DNA of 35,425 bases from Seison nebaliae (GCA_023231475.1 JALJEE010000769.1:1-35425); one strand, 5' to 3'; positions 1 through 10,914 are shown, counted from the first letter of the stretch. Numbers and translations are program-made. The notes: generated from the letters alone by a model not told the origin.

Positions 1-1
1 A

Positions 2-379
2 CTCGCCACACCGTCTTTCGTTCAGTGTGAAGAATTTATTTCACCGTTGAATTTTTTTTGTCATTATTATGAATTAAGAACTCCCAATTCTATAAATGAC
101 TTCCGAACTCTATTATCAAATTTTAACATATCTTCTCATGTTCCTGATTTGTTGCTTTCAAGAGTAACTCAGGCCAAATCGTTTATTTCAGATGATTCAC
201 CTAGTGAGTTATCTCATTTTCTTCTTTATTTACCCCGCGGGGATTTGTTATTTTAAATTTAAAAAAAAAAAAAAAAAAAAATATGAAATATTATTCAACA
301 TTAAAAATTTGCCATTTTACAAAAATTTTTATGTTTTTATTTTTATCAACAATCGACAGAAGGCAACCCTCAAGAATAG
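2..379 (+). CDS. 3' end of an unrecognised gene (partial)
   Basis: An open frame runs in from the left edge in frame 2 with normal-looking protein (includes RTPNSINDFRTLLSNFNIS and VPDLLLSRVTQAKSFISDD). Read straight through, it stops at 254-256 just before a run of 21 A. A splice is more likely: donor GTGAGT at 204 joined to an acceptor ending at 359 gives a C-terminus ...SPKGNPQE and a stop at 377-379. An alternative donor GTAACT at 164 joined to the same acceptor gives a different tail (KATLKNSTPVPNNLGP...) stopping at 425. I do not recognise the family. The start lies outside the window. Confidence 0.5.
261..281. repeat. A21 homopolymer
   Basis: Twenty-one consecutive A, in what is probably an intron or 3' region of the leftmost gene. 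Length may be inaccurate for sequencing reasons. Confidence 0.9.
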
Positions 380-438
380 TACTCCTGTTCCAAATAATTT
401 AGGACCTGTCAAAAAAAGTTTATAATTCCAACACCGTG

Positions 439-1815
439 ATGCAATTGACACCAGAGGAGCGACAGAGAATAAGTACATTTCTCTTCTCCAAGAAATTACC
501 TTCGTTCACCAATGTTTCTATTCAGCAATTGTTTCCTTTCATTCAAGAACTGTCAATAGAAAATTGTCCGATTACACCCTTGTTCCAGAAGATAAAGGTA
601 ACCAAACGAGGTAATTGTATGTTGAAATTTGTATCATATATTCCTCGTCAATCGAATAACATCTCATTCAATGAATTCATTAATGGAGGAAATATCGACA
701 TTTTTTCCAAAAAACTTCCGTTTTATAATTATCAATTTCCGCTGAAAAAAGTCGATTTTAACAATTTCAATTTATCGGCAAGATACAAATTCCCTATTTT
801 CCGTTTCATTTTATTTCTATTAGATTGTAGAAAGAGTCAAGAACTGGTTATAGATACCAGTTCTAACTTCAACTCTTTTATTAACAATAATATCGATCTG
901 TTGAAGAAACCTTTAGACGAGTTCGATAAATGTTTGGAAGATGATATCAAAGAAATGATTGCATTGGAAAAAAAGGTTTCGCGAGAATTAACTGATTTTT
1001 CAGTGGAGAAGTTGACGAAATTAATTCTCGAAAAAGAAATTTCAATAGTAAGATCAAAATTGGAAGACGTTGGAAAAGAAACTGGCAATATGAATACTAC
1101 GGACGACGCAGAAAGACTGAAAGAAGAATTTAAAATCAAACATGATGAATTAACAAAGAAATATATTCAGATAAATTCTCATTTTGATAGAGACAAATTT
1201 GAGAAATTAGAAAAACAATTGAAAATGGAAGAAGAATTGAATCAGAAGTTGAATTCTAAAAAACTCGAAATGGAAAAAATTCAGAAAAACTTTAATGAAG
1301 TTGAGGAAGAATTGGAAAAGAATGAACAATTACTATACGAAGAAGCGGATCAATTTGTCTTCTCGTTAATGAATCAATTATCATCTATTGGAAATACATT
1401 GGATGTACCAATGGAAAAATATCATAAATATTTAGAAGAGTTTCAACTTGCAATCGACAATAAATCTCGTGTTAAATTAAATGACTTTATGAATAATTTA
1501 GAAAATTGGAAAGTTAAAGTTCAAGAAGAGATTGCTTATGGACGAAATCAACTGGGTATTAAACGACAAATTAGATATGCCGATTATAAGAGGAAAACAA
1601 AAGAATTCGATGACAAATTGGAATTAACGAAGAAGCAGAACATCTTATCAGAAGAAGTGGAAACGGATCTTAATATTGAAGAACAAGAACTGAAAGTGTT
1701 GAAATTGCAGATAAGATTTGTGAAAGCTAAGATCGAAATTTTTAAAGAAAATTATCGGAAATTGGAGGAATATGCTCACTTCTTAATTAACACATTTAAT
1801 GCTCTCAATAGATGA
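439..1815 (+). CDS. Coiled-coil protein, possibly kinetochore Nuf2-like
   Basis: Single-exon ORF of 458 residues from the ATG at 439. The frame opens at a GTG three bases earlier, but ATG is the plausible start. Residues 1-135 look globular; from about residue 145 to the end the protein is almost continuous coiled coil (long E/K/L-rich stretches). Length and plan (small N-terminal domain, then coiled coil, about 460 aa) match Nuf2 of the Ndc80 complex, which links kinetochores to microtubules. A segment around residues 115-138 (RYKFPIFRFILFLLDCRK) resembles the RFLSGIINFIHFRE-type helix that ends the Nuf2 calponin-homology domain. This similarity is short, so the name is a hypothesis; another kinetochore, augmin or ciliary coiled-coil protein is possible. 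The gene is real judging by length and codon pattern. Confidence 0.7.
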   Translation: MQLTPEERQRISTFLFSKKLPSFTNVSIQQLFPFIQELSIENCPITPLFQKIKVTKRGNCMLKFVSYIPRQSNNISFNEFINGGNIDIFSKKLPFYNYQFPLKKVDFNNFNLSARYKFPIFRFILFLLDCRKSQELVIDTSSNFNSFINNNIDLLKKPLDEFDKCLEDDIKEMIALEKKVSRELTDFSVEKLTKLILEKEISIVRSKLEDVGKETGNMNTTDDAERLKEEFKIKHDELTKKYIQINSHFDRDKFEKLEKQLKMEEELNQKLNSKKLEMEKIQKNFNEVEEELEKNEQLLYEEADQFVFSLMNQLSSIGNTLDVPMEKYHKYLEEFQLAIDNKSRVKLNDFMNNLENWKVKVQEEIAYGRNQLGIKRQIRYADYKRKTKEFDDKLELTKKQNILSEEVETDLNIEEQELKVLKLQIRFVKAKIEIFKENYRKLEEYAHFLINTFNALNR

Positions 1816-2563
1816 TTAATGTTATTTCTTGAGGATATTATACTTGGTTTACGAGGGTAGATTTAATAATCCTTTATATTTTCCATTTTTTTTGGCTGTT
1901 ATATGTTAAATCGGAATGTCATTTTTTCTTTTAACTTCAACATCATTTCAGACATGTAAATCTTGAGGATTGTAAGAAGTATAAGTTGAAGTTCCAAAAC
2001 AAGAAAACTTGAAGGAATTTTTATCGTTAATAAAGAAAGATGCATCTAAATATTAATAAAAACTATTGCAACAATTATATCATGATTTATCTCCATTATG
2101 TATATTAAACATAATGTACTCAATTTTTTAATTTCTTCAATTAGGTTCTATCAGATTCCTTCAACTTGGGATAGATGGATAATGAAACATAAGGCAAATT
2201 TAGAAATGTAAAATTTAAAAAAAGAAATGCTTGATAATAAAATGAGTGAATAGTACGTAGAATGTTCTACCTAAATCGATAGTATATTGTAGAAGTTTCA
2301 ACGTAGAATATAATCCAAATTGAAAAAATTGAACACTATATGTTTAGTTTCATATTATTATAATTAACCTAAAATAAAAATTTCTCCAAAATTATAACTT
2401 ATAAAACAAAAGTTAGAAAACGTTAATTATTGTAATGGAACGATTAGAAAACAAGGTTGGAGTGATTGAAGAACTTGTTCGTTTAAGAGTATTTACATTC
2501 CAGTTACCATAGTAATAGAAGAAAATTTTTCAAACACAAATATTGAGTCAATATTATTTGACC
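1816..2563. other. Intergenic, 748 nt, no gene seen
   Basis: AT-rich, with frequent stops in all frames. It contains a 25-codon ATG frame at 2434-2511 on + that I regard as chance or an upstream ORF in the leader of the next gene. No RNA gene recognised. Confidence 0.6.
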
Positions 2564-2863
2564 ATGGACCAGCAGATAAATCAGAAAAACTACGTTGCCG
2601 AAGATTGTTTTTGGAGATCAGTAGTAAAGACACAGAACCTTAGACAGAAGAACTGGAAGGATCTTTATGGTTATATGGTGGAAGAAACGACTAAAAAGAA
2701 AAGTAGCACAGAAACAAATATACCGCCAAAACAATCTTCACAATATATTGGATGGCGTTATGGAAATAGTTTATTGACCCATCCAAAATTTAATATTACC
2801 ACCAGACGACAAACAGACCTACCCAATACTCTTGGACTGCCTGCAAATGGTGCTAATGATTAA
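2564..2863 (+). CDS. CIMIP1: Ciliary microtubule inner protein, C20orf85/CIMIP1-like
   Basis: Intronless 99-residue protein. The ATG at 2564 is the first in frame; the frame extends a little upstream through a TTG. Two blocks match the C20orf85 (CIMIP1) family: an N-terminal block (EDCFWRSVVKTQNLRQKNW, corresponding to the D-x2-W...RQNW segment) and the family hallmark IGWR after a P-rich linker (SSQYIGWRYGNSL), followed by a TLGLPANG ending where the human protein has LCWPKQGV. Family members are small luminal proteins bound inside axonemal doublet microtubules of motile cilia. Its presence argues that the organism makes motile cilia. It sits between a coiled-coil gene and RRP1 on the same strand, without obvious functional linkage. 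Confidence 0.75.
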   Translation: MDQQINQKNYVAEDCFWRSVVKTQNLRQKNWKDLYGYMVEETTKKKSSTETNIPPKQSSQYIGWRYGNSLLTHPKFNITTRRQTDLPNTLGLPANGAND

Positions 2864-3451
2864 AATCCAAGTCAGTTCCAAGTCAGATTAGGTCGAAAAA
2901 GAACGAACGTAATTCAATATTAGCATCTCTCACAATAATTAATCTAACCAATCCTATTACTATAGATTGAAGTAATAGTTCAAATTCTTAAAATTATTTA
3001 CCAATATCTTTATTTCATCTTCATTTTAACGTTCATTTAATAATCAATTAATTCAAATGCTCATAAACCTAAAAGTCAATTTCAAGGATTTGAGGTAAGG
3101 CGGACACACAAATCACGATTAATGAACGTTTTCCAGTGAGAATTAACCAAATCTTGTAAATTATTTGAAGTGTCTGTAATTTTATTTGAATTCCACTGCA
3201 TTAATGTGAATGAAGATGTTTAAAAAATAATGATAATAAAAAATTTTAAATAATTAAGAAAAAAATCTTCTGTTTATTCCAGGCCGATGATTTTTCAGTA
3301 TTTTCTATTTTCACGTGTGATTCTATTTGAGAAAAACTATGGTAAAATTAAGAGTTTTAAGAGAAGTATGTTGTTGAATTGAAAGCTTCCAGTCTCTAAA
3401 TAGTGAAGTGAAGATAAGACATTGGTAAGTTTTTGAAGTTCGTTTCAGAGG
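2864..3451. other. Intergenic, 588 nt, upstream of RRP1
   Basis: AT-rich, no ORF of interest. Near its end lies a GTAAGT...TTTCAG pair (3425-3448, 24 nt) immediately before the RRP1 start. It could be a tiny leader intron, or the TTTCAG may act as a trans-splice acceptor. Confidence 0.5.
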
Positions 3452-6113
3452 ATGATAGAAGAAGTAAAAAAAGTTAGAAAGAATGGAAGAAGGAATGCTA
3501 TCAACCGAAAAGTGTTGGTCGATCGGTTGAATTTAAGAGAGAAATTAGGAGATCTTCAGAATACTGTTCAACAAACTACTTCTTCGAATGAGAGTAAAAC
3601 AGAAACAAGCCCGGAAATAAAATTTGCTCAATCATTGGCATCTAATTGTAAAGAACAGCGTGAACAAGCTCTTTCTCGTACATCTAATTTTTTGAAAACG
3701 CAAAGTTCCGTCATATCTTTGAAAAATGTTCAACATCGTTTTAGAATCGATAACATTCGTTGATTTATTGAAATTATGGAAAGGACTTTACTTAGCCTTA
3801 TGGCAAACGGACAAACCAAAAACACAAGAACATCTGATTGAAAACGTTTCGTCTCTAATGAAATGTTTCGATTCGAATTTATCGTTTTCAATTCTCTTCT
3901 ATCGTGCTGGCATTGCTACAATATCGAGAGAATGGAAAGTTATTGATAAATGGAGAACTGATAAATTCTTATTGGTTTTAATTATGATCTTCTCAATTTT
4001 ATTTTATTTCTATTTTTAGTTAAATCGATATCTCTTGAAAAATTTATTGGATGTTTTTGAAATGTTTGATTGGAATGAACATTGTCTCATTTATTTTCGA
4101 AAAATATTATTGATTGACCTCTTAAATGATTATGTGAAAGAAGATTTAGTTAAAGAGAATTTCAATGTTTCCATCGATAATGATGATGTGAATTCTTCAA
4201 AAAAATTATTCAAGCGACACATTTCCGATTATGAAGATTACGATGAACAATTATTGTTACTTCATCAGAATCATGTGAAAACGGCGTATAGTTCTCTCTT
4301 TCTCTCTTTCCATCAATTCATCGATTGAAGGTATTCTTATTCATTTTTTGGAAATATTCCTTGAGGAATTATCATTAAAGAAGAAAGTCTCTACTAAAAT
4401 TTCATCTGCAATCTCGAAAATATTTGTGGAAGCTATTTCGTTATTAGAAAAGTTTTATTTTTTTTCTTTCACCAAATTGATTATGATTGAACCTTATTAA
4501 TGATTTTTTATAAAAAGCATGAAAATTTGTCATTTGATCGAGAAGAATATTTTTAAATCAATCATCGAACAGTCAGATGTTGGCATCCCAACAGAGGAAG
4601 AAGAAAAAGAAGAATTTAACAATTTAACAACTTTCGACAGAACGAAAATTGAGAAGAAGTATCAGAATGAAGATGAAGAAGAATCGTCTGTTGAAGTTAA
4701 TTTTATTGGTCTTTAAAATTTGAAATGTTTTTCTTGAAAAATAAAGTTCGATTATGAATTTTTAAGTGAAGCATTTTTGGAATTTTGGAAGAAACAAAAT
4801 ATTCCTACGAAGAATAAGAAAATTCTCCATCGCAATTATATTTAGTTCACTTTAATTTTTTCTTTCGTCCTTTCTCATTTAGTAGTTTCAAGGAAATGGA
4901 CAATGGAAGATATCCGTTCGCTATGAATAAAGATGAATATAAACCATCCTTAAATGATGATGTTGCTTGCCTTTATTTTACATCATTTTCTCATATAATT
5001 TAATTTAAGGATGTTTCAATGAAAGAAGATATCTTACCTGAAATTTGTAATTCCGAACAAATTGGAATGAAAGAAAAAAGGTTAATAGAGAATAGAATGG
5101 CAATCGATAATTTAACAGACAATGGAGTGGTCAATGGTAACTTGATAGAAAATGAAGTGTTAATCGAGGAGAATGTGATGAAAAATGACAATGAGAATAA
5201 TGAAGAAGAAAGAGATGATGTTACTTCATCGAACGAATTGAATAAACTAACTCCGAACAACATCAAAGGAGATGGTTTTAATTTAGATAATCCTGTGAAA
5301 TCACCAAATCTTTCACCCGTTCCTAAATCGATGTCGATGAAATTGACATTCGTCACCGAGGATCCTCAAGAAGAACAAATTCTAAACTCTCTACTACAAA
5401 ATGAGGATGATGCAGTTCCGAATATCGACGTTGCGATATCTGAAAGTCCAGAAAAGATTGATTCAGAATCAGAATCAGAATCAGAATCAGATGATGTCGA
5501 TATGCAAGAAAATGATGAAGAGAACGAAGATATAAGTTTTAATGACGGAAGAATAAGGAAAGTTACATTTCAAGGTGGACTCCCACAAATCAGAGGTTTT
5601 AATTAATCATTTCTATTTCGTCTATTGATAAATTCTTAAGAATTACCGAAAAGTTGGAGGAAACCGAAAAAATTAAAAATTCACATTCCTCATTTAATTG
5701 AAGAGAATATGAAATCGATTTTGAAAGAAAAGAGTAAATATCCGACGGATAAAATGTCTCCGATTAATGGAGAGACGACACTGAATGAGGAAGGCTCGAA
5801 AATTCGTATAGAACTTGCCAAACGTGCAATTGATCAAAAGAAAGGAATAAACGCCAATAACTTTTATTTATTCAATGAATTTATAGCAAATTCACTCGAG
5901 AATAAATTAGGTTCGGAGGATTCGGATGAATCATGTGAAATCTCCTCAAAAGTTTTCGAATGGCTCTTGGAGAATTCGATCGACGAAGAAGGAGATGATG
6001 GTAAATCTGTATCTGATGATTCAGACGACGAATATAAGCCAAAAGGAAAGAATAAAAAGAAAATGAAACGAAACAATAAGAATAAGAAGATGAATAAAAA
6101 GAGAAAGTCGTAA
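3452..6113 (+). CDS. RRP1: RRP1 / Nop52-family ribosome biogenesis protein
   Basis: Nucleolar factor for pre-rRNA processing toward the large subunit. Exons placed by homology: 3452-3704, 3745-3974, 4020-4290, 4331-4451, 4518-4695, 4747-4844, 4883-4961, 5010-5595, 5641-6113; they sum to 2289 nt (762 aa). The Nop52 domain is clear: FAQSLASN, LLKLWKGLYLALWQTDKP, REWKVIDKWRTDKFLL, then across splices ILIHFLEIFLEELS, IFKSIIEQSDV, FDYEFLSEAFLEFW and SFKEMDNGRYPF. The C-terminal third is acidic and then Lys-rich (a short ES repeat near 5460, a final K/N/R tail), as usual for RRP1. A KVTF motif near 5560 resembles the KVTFGL-type segment of animal RRP1. Introns are 38-66 nt and every donor begins GTT (GTTCCG, GTTTTA, GTTCTC, GTTAAT and so on). 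The least certain junction is 5596-5640, where a donor at 5575 would also keep frame. Confidence 0.92.
5464..5489 (+). repeat. GAATCA hexanucleotide repeat in RRP1
   Basis: About four tandem copies of a six-base unit encoding alternating Ser-Glu in the acidic part of RRP1. Confidence 0.8.
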
Positions 6114-6929
6114 AACTTTTTTTTTATCAGTGGTTGGTCCTCGGAAAATTTTCAATTATTTGTGTATGTTTAAATTGAACTAAATTTTTTTATTTGTTCT
6201 AATTGGTTTTAATGAATGACAAAATTTGATAAATTTCAAAGATGGATATCTTCAGCCGTGTTGTCGCCAAATAAGTAAATGGGGCGTGTTAAATAAATGA
6301 GTAATTAATATTTTTGATAAAATATTTTAAAACTAATTTGTTTCAAGAAAAAATATTCTGACAGCAAAAAATAACAATAAAAATTAGCTGAATTGAACTT
6401 AAAATTTGAATGACAATTTTCAAATATATTCCAATTCCATTAATTTTTTATGTTACAAAGTTATATGAGATATTTATAATATGAAAATGGAGATGGTCCA
6501 TCTCCTACATTTTTGTTATTAGAGAATAATAAATAACATAACAATGAAGACATATGAGGTAGGGACAGAGGAGGAAGTGTATATTTATTTCATTAGGCAA
6601 ACTGGACAAAGAGGGACATTCTCTGGTGAAATGAATGTTGTATAAGTAACTTTTATAAGTTGTATGGATATATTATGTGAATTGAATTGAAATATGAATT
6701 GATGTCTCTATCATTTGAGTTGTAAGGAATAAAATAAAAGGAAGAGATATATCTGCCTTAAACTGATTAATAGAAACATATTTAGTTGATATGATAAATT
6801 GATAAATCAATCTTACTTTTTTTCTTCATTAGATGTATAGTTATGGTCTTCTAAATTAAGACATACTTCTCATCTGATGACTGAGCTATTCCTTAACTAT
6901 CTATTCAGTTTGACGTCATCCATAGAGTA
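6114..6929. other. Intergenic, 816 nt, RRP1 to Maf-like gene
   Basis: AT-rich, no coding signal found. Its last 20 bases carry the palindrome TGACGTCA, listed separately. Confidence 0.6.
6911..6918. promoter_or_regulatory. CRE/MARE-core palindrome TGACGTCA
   Basis: A perfect TGACGTCA lies 12 bases before the ATG of the Maf-like bZIP gene. This is the CREB/ATF consensus and also the core of the CRE-type Maf recognition element. The flanks needed for a full MARE (TGC...GCA) are absent, so binding by Maf itself is only an inference. Confidence 0.45.
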
Positions 6930-9900
6930 ATGGAGACATTACAATCGGAGAATCGGGAAGATGAGACGGTTGGCATTCTCTTCAACGACTCACCATCTGA
7001 CACTGGAAATGGAACGATTATAGGTGATATATTCATTTCTGATGAACAACTACTTGGTTATTCCACCAAAGAGTTGAATCAAGCATTGAAAATTCATAAT
7101 TTCACTGCACAACAAATTGAAATTGTTAAATCGAGACGACGTATGTTGAAGAATCGAGGATATGCACAGAACTCTCGAATGAAAGAACAATTTAATAGGA
7201 AACGATTCGCTGAAAAACGAAAAAGTCTCATCGATGAATTACGATTGAGTATGACTGAATATGAGAAATTAGAATTGCAATTAGAATCTCTCTTTATGAA
7301 TTGCAACGAATCGATAACTTTTGCGAAAAAGTTACAAATCGATATGGCTGACATTTCACCAACTGTCGACGAATTCTATAAGTTGATGTCGAACTTCTCA
7401 TCGGGTAAAGGGAAGTTGAAGGATGAAGCGAAAAAATTCCTTCAGTTTGAAATGAATGTCAATTATCAAGAGAATGGCAATAAAGAATGTTCATCACCAA
7501 TCTCAGGTAGAGCGACATCCCCCGCTCAAAATTTTTCGTCAATTGTTGAAGATGAAGAAGATTTATCGGAATTGATAGTTGAAAATGAGAATATGATACA
7601 AGAGAAGAATTCATTCGAATCGAATAATGTCAATTCGGAATCGAATTTCAGTCGAAATTATTCGAAAATCGATTTCAATGAAAAGATGATGAATCCGAAT
7701 AATTATTTGAAACAAAAATCATCCCATTTATTCCGATCAATATATCATTCAGATATTACTGAAAGTGAACCATGTATGGATGATGAAACGACAACAGGAA
7801 ATGATTATGACGACGACTTTTCCGAATGTGATTGGAATCATTCTCGTTTGGCACAAAGTCGACGGTTAGTACAAATGAAGAATGAGGAATTATTGAGAGA
7901 GCAAGAAGAACAGAAACTGAATGGTAATAATGGTAATAATGATCCAGAATATCAAACATTGACACCATCATCGGCAGCAAAAATGAAGGAAGATTTCAAG
8001 ATATTTCGATCAAACCCTTCAACAATCGAAGAAGTTGAAAATGGGAAAAGTGAAAATTATCTTCAAATCGATTCAATGGATAAGTCAATGTCCAAGAATG
8101 ATGATGTCGATAATTTCAAAAATGATTCTTCTTCCATTCTTCTTGGGAATGACACTAATGGAATGATTGTGGATAATTTGAATGGAAATTTCTCAACTTC
8201 TAATCGAAACGACAATCATGACGAAAATGAGAATTTAAATAAGAATATTGTGGGCACAATATCATCCACTACCACTACTTCAAATTCAACTGATGCATAT
8301 GTAAATAATAATAATAATAATATGAATAATAAAATTTTTCATCATCATAATCATCAATACAATGAGAATTATAAGACAATGATAACACAACGACCATATC
8401 TGTCGACAGCGATTCGTAGTGACGATCGTCGATTAGTTGAAGACCAGATGAAACATCGAATTCTTATGAATAACGAACGAACAGCATTTATTAATGGAAT
8501 CGTGACACAAGATGTAAACGATGATGATGATGATGATGACGATGATGATGATGAGGATGATGATCATGATAGTCGTAGTTTGAATCATAACGACTGTTTA
8601 ACTAATAATCATCTTTATAAATTCGATGGAAACGGTTTAAATAATTCAAATGAAATGGAAACGTCTCCTTCGTTTGATTCGATGACAGATCATTTGATAT
8701 TTAAGAGAACGCATCATTTAATTTCTGAAGAAACAATAAAATCAAACGATTCACCGAAGTCTTTGATTGATACCAAATTAAAATTTGTAAATAGTCAACC
8801 CAGACAAATGTCATTGATTGAAAGTGAAAATAAAGAAGATGATGAATTAATTGATCAGAAATCAGAGACAGATATCTCAAAAGACAAAGACAATTATCTC
8901 TCAGATATCTCTCAAATTAAATCTCAATATGGACATAATATCGTTCTGGAGAACGCGATGAAAGAACCATTTGCTATGAATAGTTTGGAGACGCCGGAAT
9001 CGAAAAGTAATTTTTTCAGGAATTCGACGGCTGTCGTCGTTTCAGCGGCAGCGAAATTACCGTCGAATGTTAAGCGATTAAGAATTCCTTATAGTTTCAA
9101 AGTGCCAAATAATACGAATCTTCCACCAATATATCCTCGATGTTACACTCAATTTCAATCCATCCAAAATAATCATCATGATTATGTCGATATACAGAAT
9201 TTGACACCAAATACACTTCCCAGCACCGACGACAATACGGATTTCTCTGAGAATAAATCACTTCCCATTCCACAGACTAATGAGAGTTCACTAGACAATC
9301 AATCTCAATATCAACATCTCATATCAACCAAAAATGACGTTGAGATGATGTTGACATCATCATCTTCACAATTATCACAACAACATCATCATAGAGACGA
9401 TATGATTTCGAATGGAAAATCAGAAAATTATATATTCTCTTCTAATATCTCTAGTTCTGAAAGAGATTCATCTGGATCGTACAGAATGGGAAATCGAATG
9501 GTCTCCCGGTTATCTGCTAATCATTCGAAATTCAATTCATCCATCTCTTCCAATACACCAACAATGACATTAAAAGATGATTATCGTCGAGATCGCACAC
9601 ATCCGTATCAGATCAATAAGAATCGAAATATTTTGAAAATTAGAAATTTGAAGAGAACATTCGGTTCAATGCAACAACAATCTATTTCACTTCCAACAGG
9701 AAATAGTGAAAAGTCTGAAGTGAATAATGTAGAATTAACAGGTGTGGAAACCGTTCCAACCACAATTACCACAAACAAAATCATAAGAAGTGATGTAAAT
9801 GACATCGAGATAAAGCAGAAACGTCGAAATGAAATTGAATCAGATATCGATATAGATAGTCCAATTAAATCGACCACCGTCCCCACAGTCGTCACAACGA

Positions 9901-10526
9901 AACATAGGAAGAACTTTTTAAATCCTCCCCCATGGGTAGATTGTGCTGATGATGCGATGAATGATGGCGATGATGAAGATGATGAATATGATCATCTTCT
10001 TCAAAAGAAGAAAGCCATTCAATCGACGGAGGAAGATGATGATGAATTGATTTTATATCCCGATCAATTATCTTCTACTACATCTCTTCACAATCTCGAC
10101 AGCACATTACGAATGTCGTCGGATAAACAGTCGACGAAGCATGATAATAGTAATAATAAGAATGACAGTTTTATGGTAGATTTGGAGAAGAAGGTTGAAG
10201 ATGTGAAACATGTGAAAAATCTTTCGTCTATGATCAGTTTATTGGTTGGAGGATTGTCAAGAAGTTCCGATGTGATCAATTCGAATGATGATAATAATGA
10301 AATCAGTAATAATAATAATAATAATAATAATAATAGTATTATTAATCATCCGCATCATCATCAACTGACGAAGAAGAATAGTGACAATTTAATATCATCA
10401 GCGTCATCTACAGGAAATAGTGTAAGTCGATGTCGTTTGTTATATGAAATTAATCTGAAATTAATTCTCAATAATTTGAAAAGAAGACAAAGTCGAATGT
10501 TGGTTGATAAGAAAGACCGAACTTAA
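6930..10526 (+). CDS. Maf-family bZIP transcription factor with a long disordered tail
   Basis: Single ORF of 1198 residues. Residues 36-66 form the Maf extended homology region (FISDEQLLGYSTKELNQAL) and 68-85 the basic region with the Maf signature RRRMLKNRGYAQNSRMK. The Asn75, Tyr78 and Arg83 region is what lets Maf proteins read the extended MARE. A weak zipper follows (about 86-130), with few heptad leucines. The remaining thousand residues are low-complexity: N-, D-, S- and H-rich, with an almost pure Asp run near residues 530-547 and an Asn run near 1125. No second domain is recognised. Known Mafs are either small (bZIP only) or large with the bZIP at the C-terminus, so N-terminal bZIP with a long tail is unusual. 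Assignment to Maf is firm; the subgroup is not. Confidence 0.88.
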   Translation: METLQSENREDETVGILFNDSPSDTGNGTIIGDIFISDEQLLGYSTKELNQALKIHNFTAQQIEIVKSRRRMLKNRGYAQNSRMKEQFNRKRFAEKRKSLIDELRLSMTEYEKLELQLESLFMNCNESITFAKKLQIDMADISPTVDEFYKLMSNFSSGKGKLKDEAKKFLQFEMNVNYQENGNKECSSPISGRATSPAQNFSSIVEDEEDLSELIVENENMIQEKNSFESNNVNSESNFSRNYSKIDFNEKMMNPNNYLKQKSSHLFRSIYHSDITESEPCMDDETTTGNDYDDDFSECDWNHSRLAQSRRLVQMKNEELLREQEEQKLNGNNGNNDPEYQTLTPSSAAKMKEDFKIFRSNPSTIEEVENGKSENYLQIDSMDKSMSKNDDVDNFKNDSSSILLGNDTNGMIVDNLNGNFSTSNRNDNHDENENLNKNIVGTISSTTTTSNSTDAYVNNNNNNMNNKIFHHHNHQYNENYKTMITQRPYLSTAIRSDDRRLVEDQMKHRILMNNERTAFINGIVTQDVNDDDDDDDDDDDEDDDHDSRSLNHNDCLTNNHLYKFDGNGLNNSNEMETSPSFDSMTDHLIFKRTHHLISEETIKSNDSPKSLIDTKLKFVNSQPRQMSLIESENKEDDELIDQKSETDISKDKDNYLSDISQIKSQYGHNIVLENAMKEPFAMNSLETPESKSNFFRNSTAVVVSAAAKLPSNVKRLRIPYSFKVPNNTNLPPIYPRCYTQFQSIQNNHHDYVDIQNLTPNTLPSTDDNTDFSENKSLPIPQTNESSLDNQSQYQHLISTKNDVEMMLTSSSSQLSQQHHHRDDMISNGKSENYIFSSNISSSERDSSGSYRMGNRMVSRLSANHSKFNSSISSNTPTMTLKDDYRRDRTHPYQINKNRNILKIRNLKRTFGSMQQQSISLPTGNSEKSEVNNVELTGVETVPTTITTNKIIRSDVNDIEIKQKRRNEIESDIDIDSPIKSTTVPTVVTTKHRKNFLNPPPWVDCADDAMNDGDDEDDEYDHLLQKKKAIQSTEEDDDELILYPDQLSSTTSLHNLDSTLRMSSDKQSTKHDNSNNKNDSFMVDLEKKVEDVKHVKNLSSMISLLVGGLSRSSDVINSNDDNNEISNNNNNNNNNSIINHPHHHQLTKKNSDNLISSASSTGNSVSRCRLLYEINLKLILNNLKRRQSRMLVDKKDRT
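8519..8570 (+). repeat. GAT/GAC triplet repeat (poly-Asp)
   Basis: Nearly uninterrupted GAT and GAC codons in the Maf-like gene, coding a run of Asp with one Glu and one His. Confidence 0.9.
10307..10336 (+). repeat. AAT triplet repeat (poly-Asn)
   Basis: About nine AAT codons in a row near the end of the Maf-like gene. Confidence 0.9.
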
Positions 10527-10914
10527 ATTCAAATAAATTATTTCTTCTCCTAGTTTTTATCACATAAAGGAACTATCGATCCCACTGCCATTAGAATCCA
10601 TTCATTCAAAACCTTTTATTTATATTCATTCTATTCGTCACTTATTGTTTGGGAAAAGAAAAATTCTTCGATAGTTCTATTAGAATTCTCATTCTGAATC
10701 ATTATCATTTTTTTTAATTTTATGAAATAAACTTTTGGTAAGTAAAATTTTCAGTCTTTCAGAAAGGTTATTTCAGAATTATGTTAATTTTCAGTTATCA
10801 ATGAAAATGTTTTATATCAGATGGTATTCCTCTCATAATTGACTCTAATAAAAACTTTAAATAATTGTCTATTACGATATCATATTATTTTTGTATTAGT
10901 ATAATCAAATTAAA
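10527..10914. other. Intergenic, 388 nt
   Basis: AT-rich, no coding signal. An ATGAAATAAAC stretch near 10720 includes an AATAAA that could serve the Maf-like gene. Confidence 0.5.

Noticed and set aside
3728-3744. 17-nt GTTCAA...TTTTAG intron in RRP1
   Set aside because: Its length does not connect the two RRP1 frames; the 40-nt intron ending at the same acceptor does.
5000-5356. Minus-strand ORF of 118 codons over RRP1
   Set aside because: Ser/Phe-rich complement of the acidic RRP1 exon; a shadow frame.
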